Origin: DASWUZ01 sp036401375
GTDB taxonomy: Bacteria; Acidobacteriota; Terriglobia; Terriglobales; Acidobacteriaceae
Direction of reading: 5' to 3'
NCBI GenBank assembly: GCA_036401375.1
Contig: DASWVB010000016.1
Coordinates: 186,001-250,000, forward strand
Length of the DNA stretch: 64,000 nt
Part shown: piece after piece, positions 18,318 through 27,048 of the stretch
Layout: each line of letters opens with the position of its first letter
Position numbering within the stretch: position 1 is the stretch's first letter
Made by a program: the position numbers and the translations under genes
The notes under the pieces: model-generated
Told to the model about the DNA's origin: nothing
The model's database searches: none
The model's input: the letters and a program-made list of their open reading frames with translations, nothing else

Positions 18318-18514
18318 GCTTTTCTTCTCCTCGCGGCCGCCTCAATTCTAAAAGGAAGTCTGGATTCGATTGTGTGATGTGATCGATCTGCGCGGCCGCG
18401 GACCCACAATCCTCCGCAGTCAGCTTCCAGGGTCGACCTCGGTCACGCCGAACTGCAGGACCGCAGCGGTCCGGGAACCAAGGCACCAGCGCGCCTGTGG
18501 GGGAGCACTCGACG

Positions 18515-18889
18515 CTACTCAACAGCCTTGGAACTGCGACCGGAGGTCTTCCGTCTGTTCCTCTTTACTTTAGAGTTTTTATCTCTCCTCAGGCGCCAGG
18601 CGGTGATGAGGGCGCCTCTGAGTACGTCTTCGGTGGCTGCACTGAGGCGGATGTGGGTCATGCCCATCCGGCCCCAGCCCCCTGCTATAGGGAGGAAGAT
18701 TGCTGGAGCCTCTTCTACAAAGGCGGTCTGCTGCTCAAGGTCGAGCATCAGGTTCCCCAAGCCTTTATCCTGTGAGGCCAGGGTGGCGAAGATGCGGCCT
18801 CCCACGCGGAAGTCAGGGGAGCCGATGTGGGAGCTCTCCTCAGCTCCTTCGAGGCTCAGCGCTATTCGACGAAAATCTGCTGCGTTCAT
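18515..18889 (-). CDS. MmcQ/YjbR family protein
   Basis: A small cytoplasmic protein of the MmcQ/YjbR fold (double-wing DNA-binding-like). Start taken at ATG 18889 (MNAADFRRIALSLEGAEES), the usual family beginning; an in-frame ATG at 18943 would add 18 unconserved residues. Family marks are SSHIGSPDFRVGGRIFATL, an aromatic/hydrophobic core, and GWGRMGMTHIRLSAA. The tail (RRDKNSKVKRNRRKTSGR) is strongly basic. Function of the family is not settled. 124 residues. Confidence 0.8.
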   Translation of the reverse strand: MNAADFRRIALSLEGAEESSHIGSPDFRVGGRIFATLASQDKGLGNLMLDLEQQTAFVEEAPAIFLPIAGGWGRMGMTHIRLSAATEDVLRGALITAWRLRRDKNSKVKRNRRKTSGRSSKAVE

Positions 18890-18994
18890 GCCTGTGTACG
18901 GCTCAGCCGTGGGCGTTCTTCGCGCTATGTTCGTCCCATACATTCAGGCTGAAAGCGCGGGGATGAATGGGGCACCCGAGGCAGGCCGGCAAAG

Positions 18995-21079
18995 TCAGTC
19001 CGTGGGTTCTTCGCGTTTGTAGGGTGCTGCAAGGTACTTGCGAGCCTCGTTCAGAGCGCCCTGGGTGTTGTCGTTGGTCTGAACGGCCTGGCGATACTCC
19101 TGCACGGCGCGGTCCCTCTGGCCGGTCACGTCAAAGATCTTCCCGAGTTGAATGTGCGACCAGACCTCCGTCCACTTAGGCTCGCCGTCACCGCGCAGCC
19201 CGTCACGATAGGCGTTCGCCGAGGACTGATAGTTGCGCTGCAGGAACATCACCTCGCCGACGCGGTAGCTGGCAAGTGAGCTGTTCGGGTTGGCGGCCAG
19301 AGCCTTCTGATACTGCTCGAGTGCTCCATTGAAGTCGCCCTGCGCCACCAGCTGCTGCCCGCGCAGAATGTTCACATGCACCTGCATGTCCGGCGAGTTT
19401 TTCAAGAGCCAGTTATCTGGATCGACGGTAATGTGACGGGGACGCCCAAAGGTGTCGACGGTGTACTGCGAGTCGGTTCCGACTACGTTGATCCGCCTCG
19501 TCTCTGTCTTGCCGTCGGTCTCGATCCGCAGTTCGACCGGCATACTGAAGAGGTCAAGATCCTGACCGATCTGTCCGATGGTGCGAAAGCCCTTGTTGCT
19601 CCCCTGGCGGTAGACGGTGTACTTGTTGGCGAACTCCGGCGCACCGGTACCGTCCAGCCACTGGGCGAAGAAAGCCGTCAACTGCTGCTGCGAGACACCC
19701 TCGGCCACCTTTTGAAAGTCGCTGGAACGAACACTCTTATCCGTGTATTGGGAGAGCAGTCCGCGCAACACCGCCTTGAACTTATCGTCCCCCAGCTCCC
19801 AGCGAAGCATGTGAAAGACCATGCCGCCCTTTTCAAGGGTCATGGATTGGAAGTCGGCGGAAAACGGATCCAGCCGGCCCGCGTTGGTGAGCGGTATCGT
19901 GTCGTAGGCAAGCGCACCAGCGGAGATGTCCCGCACCGCGGCCTCGAGCGCCGTGGCTCCCGACGCGTCTTCGAGGTACATCAGCTCCCCATAGCGCGAC
20001 ATCCCATTGGTGATCCATGCATCATTCAGGGTGGACGGACTGACCTCACTTCCCCACCACTGGTGCGCGATGGTGTTGGCGAGCAGGCGGAAGTTGTTTT
20101 TATCCGCGATGCGCCCGCCCGCCATCGCCGCTATCTCCGGCGCCCAGAAGGCAGGCACCGTGTCGTCCGGCAGCTCAACGATATTGAGAGTGCTGCTCTC
20201 AGGCAGGCCGAAGGTGCTGGTGAAAAAGCCGAACTCCTTGTTGGCCGTATCAACCAGGTCGGCAGCGCTTGCCTTGTGCGCCTCCGTCGTATAAACCCGG
20301 ATATTCCGGGCTCCGCCCTGTGAAACGGGCTCGAGGAACTTGCCGGCGATGATGGTCCCTGGGAAGCCGGGCTTATCCCAGTGAAACTCGAGATGTTGCG
20401 GGCCGGGACCGCCGGTGGGGGCTGGGCCCGTCATCCCGCTCGCGATCACACGGTAGCCCGCGGGAACGGTAACGCGGATGTTCGCAGTAAAGCGGTCGGT
20501 CAAGTAGCCGACCATCGGGAACCAGCGAGCCGGATAAAGCAGGTAGGTGATGGGATCGCCAATGGAGGCAACTTTGAGGTCCTCGACGGGACTCTCTTCC
20601 GTGCCGCTCAGGGTGCCGTCGTATTGGAAGGTATAAACGGCGGTCTGGCCCTTGTTCAGCGGCCGGGGAAGAGCGATACGAATGGTAGCGTCCTGCCCGC
20701 GCTCGCCGGTGAGCACGGCGTTAGTCTGATCGGTCACCCTGCTGACCCGGAGCGCGCCGTGCAGCTGGAAGACCGCAGTCGACACAGTGTCGACAGCGGT
20801 GACGCTAACCCTGGCTGTTGCTTTGAGCGTATGAGCCGCCGGGTCGAGATCGGCGTCGATCACATAGTTGGTCACCTGCAGGTTCTGCCGCTCCGCAGCC
20901 TGTAGTCGAACGCCGCCAAGCAGCAGTGCCGCCAGAGCCAGAGCGGCTAGCGCAACGGGGCTGAGTCCGCAAATACGCGTCGGGCAGGCGGAACTTTGCC
21001 CGATATTGGTACGGGAGCAACTTCGGGCGGGAAAGGTCGTCGTGCAGTTGCTCGGAACTCTCGTCGAGGCTTCAGGCAT
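18995..21079 (-). CDS. M1 aminopeptidase-like protein lacking zinc ligands, with C-terminal TPRs
   Basis: 694 residues. A hydrophobic segment near 42-58 (VALAALALAALLLGG) is a signal or membrane anchor; the start upstream of it (ATG 21079) has no clear ribosome site and could be later. Residues 65-270 form the M1 N-terminal beta domain, 270-540 the thermolysin-like domain. At the active site the usual HExxH-x18-E reads NTIAHQWWG and TNG: Asn335, Thr336, His339 and Asn358, so two of three zinc ligands and the catalytic Glu are missing, and no GxMEN motif is present (AFWAPEIAAMAGG). Tetratricopeptide repeats occupy about 580-680. Best read as a non-catalytic M1 homologue with a binding or scaffold role. 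Confidence 0.85.
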   Translation of the reverse strand: MPEASTRVPSNCTTTFPARSCSRTNIGQSSACPTRICGLSPVALAALALAALLLGGVRLQAAERQNLQVTNYVIDADLDPAAHTLKATARVSVTAVDTVSTAVFQLHGALRVSRVTDQTNAVLTGERGQDATIRIALPRPLNKGQTAVYTFQYDGTLSGTEESPVEDLKVASIGDPITYLLYPARWFPMVGYLTDRFTANIRVTVPAGYRVIASGMTGPAPTGGPGPQHLEFHWDKPGFPGTIIAGKFLEPVSQGGARNIRVYTTEAHKASAADLVDTANKEFGFFTSTFGLPESSTLNIVELPDDTVPAFWAPEIAAMAGGRIADKNNFRLLANTIAHQWWGSEVSPSTLNDAWITNGMSRYGELMYLEDASGATALEAAVRDISAGALAYDTIPLTNAGRLDPFSADFQSMTLEKGGMVFHMLRWELGDDKFKAVLRGLLSQYTDKSVRSSDFQKVAEGVSQQQLTAFFAQWLDGTGAPEFANKYTVYRQGSNKGFRTIGQIGQDLDLFSMPVELRIETDGKTETRRINVVGTDSQYTVDTFGRPRHITVDPDNWLLKNSPDMQVHVNILRGQQLVAQGDFNGALEQYQKALAANPNSSLASYRVGEVMFLQRNYQSSANAYRDGLRGDGEPKWTEVWSHIQLGKIFDVTGQRDRAVQEYRQAVQTNDNTQGALNEARKYLAAPYKREEPTD

Positions 21080-21136
21080 TTTCTATCAGCTCATCTAAGG
21101 CGTTGATTGTGTGGCGGTGTCCCATATGCGCGGTCT

Positions 21137-22348
21137 TTACTCTGCCGCGACACTCTGCTGGTGCGACTTGCGCTCGCTCAGTGCGGGCGCAAGGTGAGTA
21201 CCTGCGAGTTCCAGTGCGATGTCAGCGACCCGGCCGATGGCCGTCTCCGTCCCGGGCAGGCGCAGGAGAGATGCCACCTCGCTGAGGTCAGATTGCATCG
21301 CCTCGCGTGCTATCTGATCCTGCAGAAGCGGCCGCATGCGTAAGACGATGTTAGAGGCGGTAAAGTTATCCTGAATCAGTTCCGGAACGATCTCGCGTCC
21401 GGCCACGAGGTTCACCATGGCAACAAAGGGCACTTTCACCACGCGGCTGGCGACCGCGTAGCTGAGCCTCGACAAACGATAGACGACCACAAACGGATTG
21501 CCGATCAGCGCCGCCTCGACCGTAGCTGTGCCGCTGGCCACGATGCTGGCGCGGGAGTGGAAGAGAGCCGCGCGCGCGTCTTTTACAAGAGTTACACGAA
21601 GGCTCGCAGCCCTGACCTCGTGCGCGACCTGCCTGACCTGGACCCCTGTAAGCGTAGGCGCCAGGGGCAGCAGGAACTCGAACTCGTCGCCAAGTGCCGC
21701 GGCGGCCTTAAGCATCTCAGGCAGGTTGAGCCGGATCTCCCTGGGCCGGCTTCCGGGCAGGAGGCCAATCCACTGCCGGGCAGCGTCGAGGTTGTATTCT
21801 GCAGCAAACTGCTGACGCGAGATCGTTGGAAGCTGCAGGTCGGCCAACGGGTGACCGACGAAATCCGCGGCCACGCCTCGGTCGCGGTAAAACGGCTCTT
21901 CAAACGGAAAGATGACCACCATGCGGTCGACGAAGCGCTGCACATGGCGGATGCGCCGCCTCTTCCACGCCCAGAGCTGCGGGCTGACGAAGAAGATCAC
22001 CGGAACGCCGAGGCGGTGCAGTTCGCGCGCCAGCCGAAGGTTGACGTCGGGGAAATCAATCAGGATGGCGACATCGGGGCGCTGCCGCGGGTCGCCGCCT
22101 CCGCGAAGGCTGGCCTTGAGCCGTCTATACTCCCGGTAAATGCGCGGCATGTGGCGGAGCACCTCGGTGATGCCCATCACGGCGACATCTTCGGCGCGCA
22201 CGATACGACGGAGACCGAGTCGCTCCATGCGCTGACCGCCCAATCCAAAGAAGGTCGCCTCGGGCGAATGGCTCCGGATGGCCTCGATCAGCAGCGCCCC
22301 ATAATGCTCGCCGCTGGCTTCTCCGGCCGAGAGGAAGACGGCAGGCAC
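21137..22348 (-). CDS. lpxB: Lipid-A-disaccharide synthase
   Basis: Condenses UDP-2,3-diacylglucosamine with lipid X to form the lipid A disaccharide at the inner membrane. The start is set at GTG 22348, one base after the exporter stop (VPAVFLSAGEASGEHYG), because SAGEASGEHYG is the family N-terminus and longer frames overlap the exporter gene. Further marks: FFGLGGQRME, LIDFPDVNLRLA, FVSPQLWAWKRRR, FVGHPL, LPGSRPREI and ASGTATVEAAL, all GT19 signatures. 403 residues, slightly long at the C-terminus. Translational coupling with the exporter gene upstream suggests joint lipid A synthesis and transport. Confidence 0.94.
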   Translation of the reverse strand: MPAVFLSAGEASGEHYGALLIEAIRSHSPEATFFGLGGQRMERLGLRRIVRAEDVAVMGITEVLRHMPRIYREYRRLKASLRGGGDPRQRPDVAILIDFPDVNLRLARELHRLGVPVIFFVSPQLWAWKRRRIRHVQRFVDRMVVIFPFEEPFYRDRGVAADFVGHPLADLQLPTISRQQFAAEYNLDAARQWIGLLPGSRPREIRLNLPEMLKAAAALGDEFEFLLPLAPTLTGVQVRQVAHEVRAASLRVTLVKDARAALFHSRASIVASGTATVEAALIGNPFVVVYRLSRLSYAVASRVVKVPFVAMVNLVAGREIVPELIQDNFTASNIVLRMRPLLQDQIAREAMQSDLSEVASLLRLPGTETAIGRVADIALELAGTHLAPALSERKSHQQSVAAE

Positions 22349-22349
22349 T

Positions 22350-24401
22350 TTAGCTTGCCGCCAGGTTGGAAGCCTGAAACAACGGCCGGTCTGACACCGC
22401 GGGCCCGGCAAAGGCAAGCTCCTGGTCTTTATATTGCAGCTGGTAGAGCTTCCAGTAGAGGCCGTGCTCGGCAAGCAGCTCCTGGTGCGTGCCCATCTCG
22501 CGCAGCTGGCCCCTGTGCATGACGAGGATCGTCGAAGCGCGCTGCACGGTCGAGAGTCTATGGGCGATCACGACCGAAGTGCGGCCCTCGACCATGCGCT
22601 CCAGGGCGAGCCGGATGCGGAGCTCCGTATCCGTATCGACGCTTGAGGTCGCCTCATCGAGCACCAGGATACGAGGATTGTGGGCCAGGGCGCGTGCGAA
22701 GTTGATCAGCTGCTTCTGCCCTGTGGAGAGGCTGGTGCCCCGCTCCTGCAGCACTTCATCAAAGCCGAGGGGCAAGGCCCGGATGAAATCGGCTACATTG
22801 ACGTCTTCCGCGGCCTGCTCCATGTTCGCATCGGTGATCCAGGAAGTGCCGAGACGAATATTCTGGGCGATGGTGCCGCTGAACAGGAACGGGTCCTGCA
22901 GCACGACGCCAAACCGCTGTCGCAGCCGGGTAAGGTCATGCCTCCTCACATCGACGCCGTCGATCAGGATGCTGCCGCGCTGAACGTCATAGAAGCGCAT
23001 CATCAGGCTGATGATGGTAGTCTTGCCCGCCCCGGTGTGGCCGACGATAGCAGCAGTCTGGTTCGGCTCAATGGTGAAGGAGACACCGCGCAGAATCCAC
23101 TCGACGTCGTGCTCCCCTGGGTCGGCGCCAGCTTCGCTGCTCTCAACGCGAGCGAGGGTCTCTGCGTTCAGCCGCTGATAGGTGAACCATACATCGCGGA
23201 ACTCGATCCGGCCTGACGCGTCGCCTGACATTCGTGGGTCCACTGGATCGGCAGGGGAGACGATCTCCGCCGGGGTGTCGAGCAGCTTGAAGATGCGTTC
23301 GCTCGCGACCATGGCGGCCTGCAGAATGTTGTACTTCTCGCTCAAGTCCTGGATCGGCTGGAAGAAGCGCATTGCATACTGCATGAAGGCGACCAGCACA
23401 CCGATGCTCACAGCGTTGCGCAGCACTCCGCTGCCTCCGCGCCAGATGATCAGCGCAATGGCAGTCGAGCTGAGCAGTTCGATCGCCGGGTAGTAGAGCG
23501 CGTAGGAGAGGATCGCGTCCTTGAACGCCGTCATATGCTGCCGGTTGACTGCCTCAAATTCCTGGTAGGAGCGCTCTTCGCGATTGAAGAGCTGCACCAC
23601 CGTCATTCCGCTGACGTGCTCCTGGATATAGGAGTTGATACGCGCAATGGCAGTGCGGATGCGGCGGTAGGATTCCCGCACGTACTTACGGAAGACCACG
23701 GTAATCAACAGAATGAGCGGCAGCACTGAAAACGCGACAAGCGCCAGCCACCAGCTCATGCGCAGCATGATGACGACGATGAAGGCGAGAATGAAGACGT
23801 CTTCGAAGATGGCGAAGACGCCGGAGGTAAACATCTCGTTCAGCGCGTCGACGTCGCTGGTGAGGCGCGTGACGATGCGGCCTACGGGGTTGCTGTCGAA
23901 GTAGCCCACATGCATCCCTTGCAGATGTCGAAAGATCTGGCTGCGGAGGTCGAACATCACCTTCTGGCCCGTCCACTGCATGAGATAGGTCTGCAGGCCA
24001 TCCATCGCGAAGCTGACCACCAGCGAGCCGAAGTAGAGCAGGGCAAGCTCCGAGATGCCCCGGGCCGGGTCATCGCTGAACCAGGAGGCAAAGGTCGAGA
24101 GCTGCCCTGCAGGCTTGGCGGTAAGGTAACGATCGACAGCCACTTTCACGAAGAAGGGACCGACGACATACGACCCTGCACGCAGCAGGATGGCGAAGAA
24201 CGAAACCACTGATTGCCAGATATAGGGGCGTAGATAGCCGAACAGCCGGCGCATCAGCCGGCTGTCGTATGCCTTGCCGGTTACGGAGTCATCCTGGGAG
24301 ACGGGGTCAGCAGCAGCCTTTGCCTCGGCCTTCGGTTTCGCCCCGCGAGGTTGACCGGCACCGTTGCGTTCAGCCGGATCGGATGCATTCTTAGAATCCA
24401 T
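22350..24401 (-). CDS. ABC exporter, fused membrane and ATPase domains (MsbA/MdlB type)
   Basis: 683 residues. The first 45 are a charged Ala/Lys/Pro-rich tail; six transmembrane helices span about 55-345; the nucleotide-binding domain follows from about 395 with Walker A GHTGAGKTT, the signature LSTGQKQL, Walker B ILVLDEATSSVD and the H-loop IAHRLST. The signature is LSTGQ rather than LSGGQ, a form frequent in MdlB/YheI-like exporters. Homodimers or heterodimers flip lipids or export drugs. Its direct coupling to lpxB makes lipid A or another glycolipid a reasonable substrate, but that is inference. Ribosome site AAGGAC precedes ATG 24401. Confidence 0.92.
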   Translation of the reverse strand: MDSKNASDPAERNGAGQPRGAKPKAEAKAAADPVSQDDSVTGKAYDSRLMRRLFGYLRPYIWQSVVSFFAILLRAGSYVVGPFFVKVAVDRYLTAKPAGQLSTFASWFSDDPARGISELALLYFGSLVVSFAMDGLQTYLMQWTGQKVMFDLRSQIFRHLQGMHVGYFDSNPVGRIVTRLTSDVDALNEMFTSGVFAIFEDVFILAFIVVIMLRMSWWLALVAFSVLPLILLITVVFRKYVRESYRRIRTAIARINSYIQEHVSGMTVVQLFNREERSYQEFEAVNRQHMTAFKDAILSYALYYPAIELLSSTAIALIIWRGGSGVLRNAVSIGVLVAFMQYAMRFFQPIQDLSEKYNILQAAMVASERIFKLLDTPAEIVSPADPVDPRMSGDASGRIEFRDVWFTYQRLNAETLARVESSEAGADPGEHDVEWILRGVSFTIEPNQTAAIVGHTGAGKTTIISLMMRFYDVQRGSILIDGVDVRRHDLTRLRQRFGVVLQDPFLFSGTIAQNIRLGTSWITDANMEQAAEDVNVADFIRALPLGFDEVLQERGTSLSTGQKQLINFARALAHNPRILVLDEATSSVDTDTELRIRLALERMVEGRTSVVIAHRLSTVQRASTILVMHRGQLREMGTHQELLAEHGLYWKLYQLQYKDQELAFAGPAVSDRPLFQASNLAAS

Positions 24402-24516
24402 AGCGTCCTTTCTATTCTACGGTGCCGTTTACAACGCGGTCGTAGGAACGGATCAAACCCCAGGACGGAAGCAAAGAATGGCAAGATGAGATAGTCGTTT
24501 TAATGGGGGAAGCGCC

Positions 24517-25719
24517 GTGGACTCCGTGGGTCTTTACATCTCGGTGCCGTTTTGCCGTTCAAAATGTTCCTTTTGCAACTTCGCATCAGGGGTGTTCCCG
24601 GAGAGTTCTTTCGCGCCATACATCGGGCGGGTGATTGAGGACGTGCGTCTCATTCGCCCGCGAATCCGCGCTTTGGGCATGGAGATCGCGCACGGCGCCG
24701 ACAGCGTCTACCTCGGTGGGGGCACACCGAGCATCCTGCCGCCATCACTCCTGCGCGCACTGTTGGCAGAGCTTCGCAATGCCTTTGAAGTGGCTCCGGA
24801 TGCGGAGATCACAGTCGAATGCGCTCCGGGCCAGCTCGCCGACGAGGTGCTGGCAGCCCTGGTCGAGGCCGGGGTGAATCGCATCAGCTTTGGGGTGCAG
24901 ACCTTTGTCGATCGGGAGGCCGCAGTCGCAGGACGCCTCCACAGCCGGGCTACAGCACTGTGCGATATCGAACGGGTCCGCCGGGCGGGAATCTCAGCGA
25001 TCAACGTCGATCTGATCGCCGGTCTTCCGCTACAGACTGCCTCTTCATGGAGAGAAACGCTGGACACTCTGGCCTCGACCGAGGTATCGCACGCCAGCGT
25101 TTACATGTTTGAAGTGGACGAAGATTCGCGCCTTGGCGACGAGGTCCTCAGGGGAGGGCAGCGCTACCATGCGTCTGCCGTGCCCGACGACGACCGGATG
25201 GCCGATCTCTACTCCGAGGCGATTGACTCGCTGGCAGATTGCGGGCTCGTTCAGTACGAGATATCAAACTTCGCCCGGCCTGGTGCCCAATCTGTTCACA
25301 ATAAGAAGTACTGGCTGCGTCAGCCCTACCTCGGATTTGGTGTCGATGCTCACTCCATGCTGCGCGGCCCTGCCGGCGACCTGCGGTTCGCGCAGACTGA
25401 CGATCTCGAGAGGTTCCTGCGGGCCGATCCTCCTGCCGAACCCGGATGGCTTACACAAGATGAGATCGCAGAAGAGAGCTGGTTCCTCGGCCTGCGCCTC
25501 AACGAGGGGGTAGATGCAGCAAAACTCGATCCTCGGTACCGGTACCGATCTGATCAAGTGGTAGAAGAAGCTGCCAGCGATGGTTTGCTGGAGCGGGCCG
25601 GTGACCGCGTCCGCCTCACTGCTCGTGGCAGGCTGCTGTCCAATGAGGTCTTCCAGCGCTTTCTCATCCCCCCGTGCTTCTCACCTGCGAACCCCTCCGA
25701 TCTGATCGCGGTACTCTAA
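24517..25719 (+). CDS. hemW: HemW-like radical SAM heme chaperone
   Basis: 400 residues from GTG 24517, with GGGGGAAG upstream. The cluster-binding Cys13, Cys17 and Cys20 lie in VPFCRSKCSFCNF, with the aromatic-free CNF triad typical of HemW rather than HemN. The SAM barrel carries GGGTPSILPP, VECAPGQL, RISFGVQTF and DLIAGLP; the HemN C-terminal domain follows (KYWLRQPYLGFGVDAHSM, EESWFLGLRLNEGV). The family inserts heme into respiratory enzymes; many are misannotated as coproporphyrinogen III oxidase. The gene runs divergently from the ABC exporter. Confidence 0.9.
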   Translation: MDSVGLYISVPFCRSKCSFCNFASGVFPESSFAPYIGRVIEDVRLIRPRIRALGMEIAHGADSVYLGGGTPSILPPSLLRALLAELRNAFEVAPDAEITVECAPGQLADEVLAALVEAGVNRISFGVQTFVDREAAVAGRLHSRATALCDIERVRRAGISAINVDLIAGLPLQTASSWRETLDTLASTEVSHASVYMFEVDEDSRLGDEVLRGGQRYHASAVPDDDRMADLYSEAIDSLADCGLVQYEISNFARPGAQSVHNKKYWLRQPYLGFGVDAHSMLRGPAGDLRFAQTDDLERFLRADPPAEPGWLTQDEIAEESWFLGLRLNEGVDAAKLDPRYRYRSDQVVEEAASDGLLERAGDRVRLTARGRLLSNEVFQRFLIPPCFSPANPSDLIAVL

Positions 25720-25812
25720 AACAAAGAGCGAGATGGCTGCATGCCCAAGGGATGATCAAAATTCCACAGCGTGCGGGAGCCGGGGACAATCTGCAAACAT
25801 CGAGGACCCAGA

Positions 25813-26865
25813 TTGGCATATAACTTGATCGACTTGCGAAGCGATACCGTGACCAGGCCTACGGCGGCCATGCGTGCCGCAATGGCCTCGGCTGAAGTGG
25901 GTGATGACGTGTATGGCGAAGACCCGACGGTGAACAAGCTTGAGGCGCGGGCAGCCGAGTACTTCGGGCGGGAAGCGGCGCTGCTGGTGCCCACCGGGAC
26001 GATGGGAAACCAGATCGCGATCCGTCTGCACACCGACCATGGGCAGGAGGTCATCTGCGAGTCGCGCGCGCATATCCACGAATGGGAGATGTCCATGGCT
26101 GCCGCCTTTTCTGGTGTGCAGTTGCGCACAGTCTATGGTGAACGCGGCATTCTGACCTGGGCAGACATCGAGCCTGCCATCTCGCCAAAGATCTACTACC
26201 GTGCGCAGACCGGCCTCATCTCGCTCGAGAATACGCATAACATGGCCGGTGGATCGGCTACCCCGATCGCGGTCTTTGAAGAGATCTGGGCTGGCGCCAA
26301 GGCTGCCGGCCTTCGAACCCACCTTGATGGGGCGCGAATCTTCAACGCTGCGCTCGCACTTAATACCTGCGTGTCGGAGTTGACGCGCGGCTTCGATACA
26401 GTCATGTTCTGCCTTTCGAAGGGCCTTTGCGCTCCGGTGGGGTCGCTGCTGGTGGGCAGCCGGACGTTGATGGATCGGGCGCGCATCTTTCGCAAGGCCC
26501 TTGGGGGCGGCATGCGGCAGGCCGGCATCCTTGCCGCTGCGGGGCTGATCGCCCTGAACGACATGCCAGGGCGGCTGGGAGAAGATCACGCCAACGCCAG
26601 GTTCCTCGCCGAGGTGGTAGCCGCTGTGCCGGCTATCGAGCTCGATCCCGCTACCGTTCAGACGAACATTGTGCTGTTCCGCTTGCGACGCGAGGCAAAG
26701 AGTGAGTCTGGTGAGGTGGTCGCAAAGCTTCGAGACCGTGGAGTACTCGCCGGCTCCGTCGGTGCCCGAGGCATCCGCCTGGTCACTCACCGCGATGTGG
26801 ATCGCGCCGCCTGCGAACGGGCTGCTGTCGTCCTGTCCGAGACTCTGGGACTATTGCGCGTGTAG
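25813..26865 (+). CDS. ltaE: Low-specificity L-threonine aldolase (PLP enzyme)
   Basis: TTG 25813 is preferred: GAGGA sits 7 bases upstream and it gives the family N-terminus (AYNLIDLRSDTVTRPTAAM). The 350-residue fold-type I enzyme splits L-threonine or allo-threonine to glycine and acetaldehyde. Landmarks: GDDVYGEDPTVNKLE, PTGTMGNQIAI, ENTHNMAGG, HLDGARIFNAA, and Lys203 in FCLSKGLCAPVGS which binds PLP. Follows hemW at 93 bp on the same strand. Confidence 0.92.
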   Translation: MAYNLIDLRSDTVTRPTAAMRAAMASAEVGDDVYGEDPTVNKLEARAAEYFGREAALLVPTGTMGNQIAIRLHTDHGQEVICESRAHIHEWEMSMAAAFSGVQLRTVYGERGILTWADIEPAISPKIYYRAQTGLISLENTHNMAGGSATPIAVFEEIWAGAKAAGLRTHLDGARIFNAALALNTCVSELTRGFDTVMFCLSKGLCAPVGSLLVGSRTLMDRARIFRKALGGGMRQAGILAAAGLIALNDMPGRLGEDHANARFLAEVVAAVPAIELDPATVQTNIVLFRLRREAKSESGEVVAKLRDRGVLAGSVGARGIRLVTHRDVDRAACERAAVVLSETLGLLRV

Positions 26866-27048
26866 CCCGGCCCGATCTTGACGAAGAACCGCGCTCGACA
26901 ACGCCGCCCCTCTTTTACAGCGCATGAACCGCTTGCGATCCTATAAAGTAAATTTCCTAGCCCGATTCGTCTTCGTGGGCTGTTGTGCCGGGAGAGCGCC
27001 GCAAGAGTTGCGAGCTCCTTCCTGAATAGCCGAAGAAACAGGAGTTGT

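Noticed and set aside
18231..18409. Dehydratase N-terminus read in the downstream frame (starting near 18409)
   Set aside because: That stretch is unlike any enolase-family N-terminus, while the other frame gives the expected sequence with a good ribosome site.
21557..22522. 321-codon frame antisense to lpxB
   Set aside because: LpxB motifs occupy the other strand; the frame has no ribosome site.
25756..26790. 344-codon frame antisense to the threonine aldolase
   Set aside because: The PLP-enzyme signatures are on the plus strand, and the minus product matches nothing.
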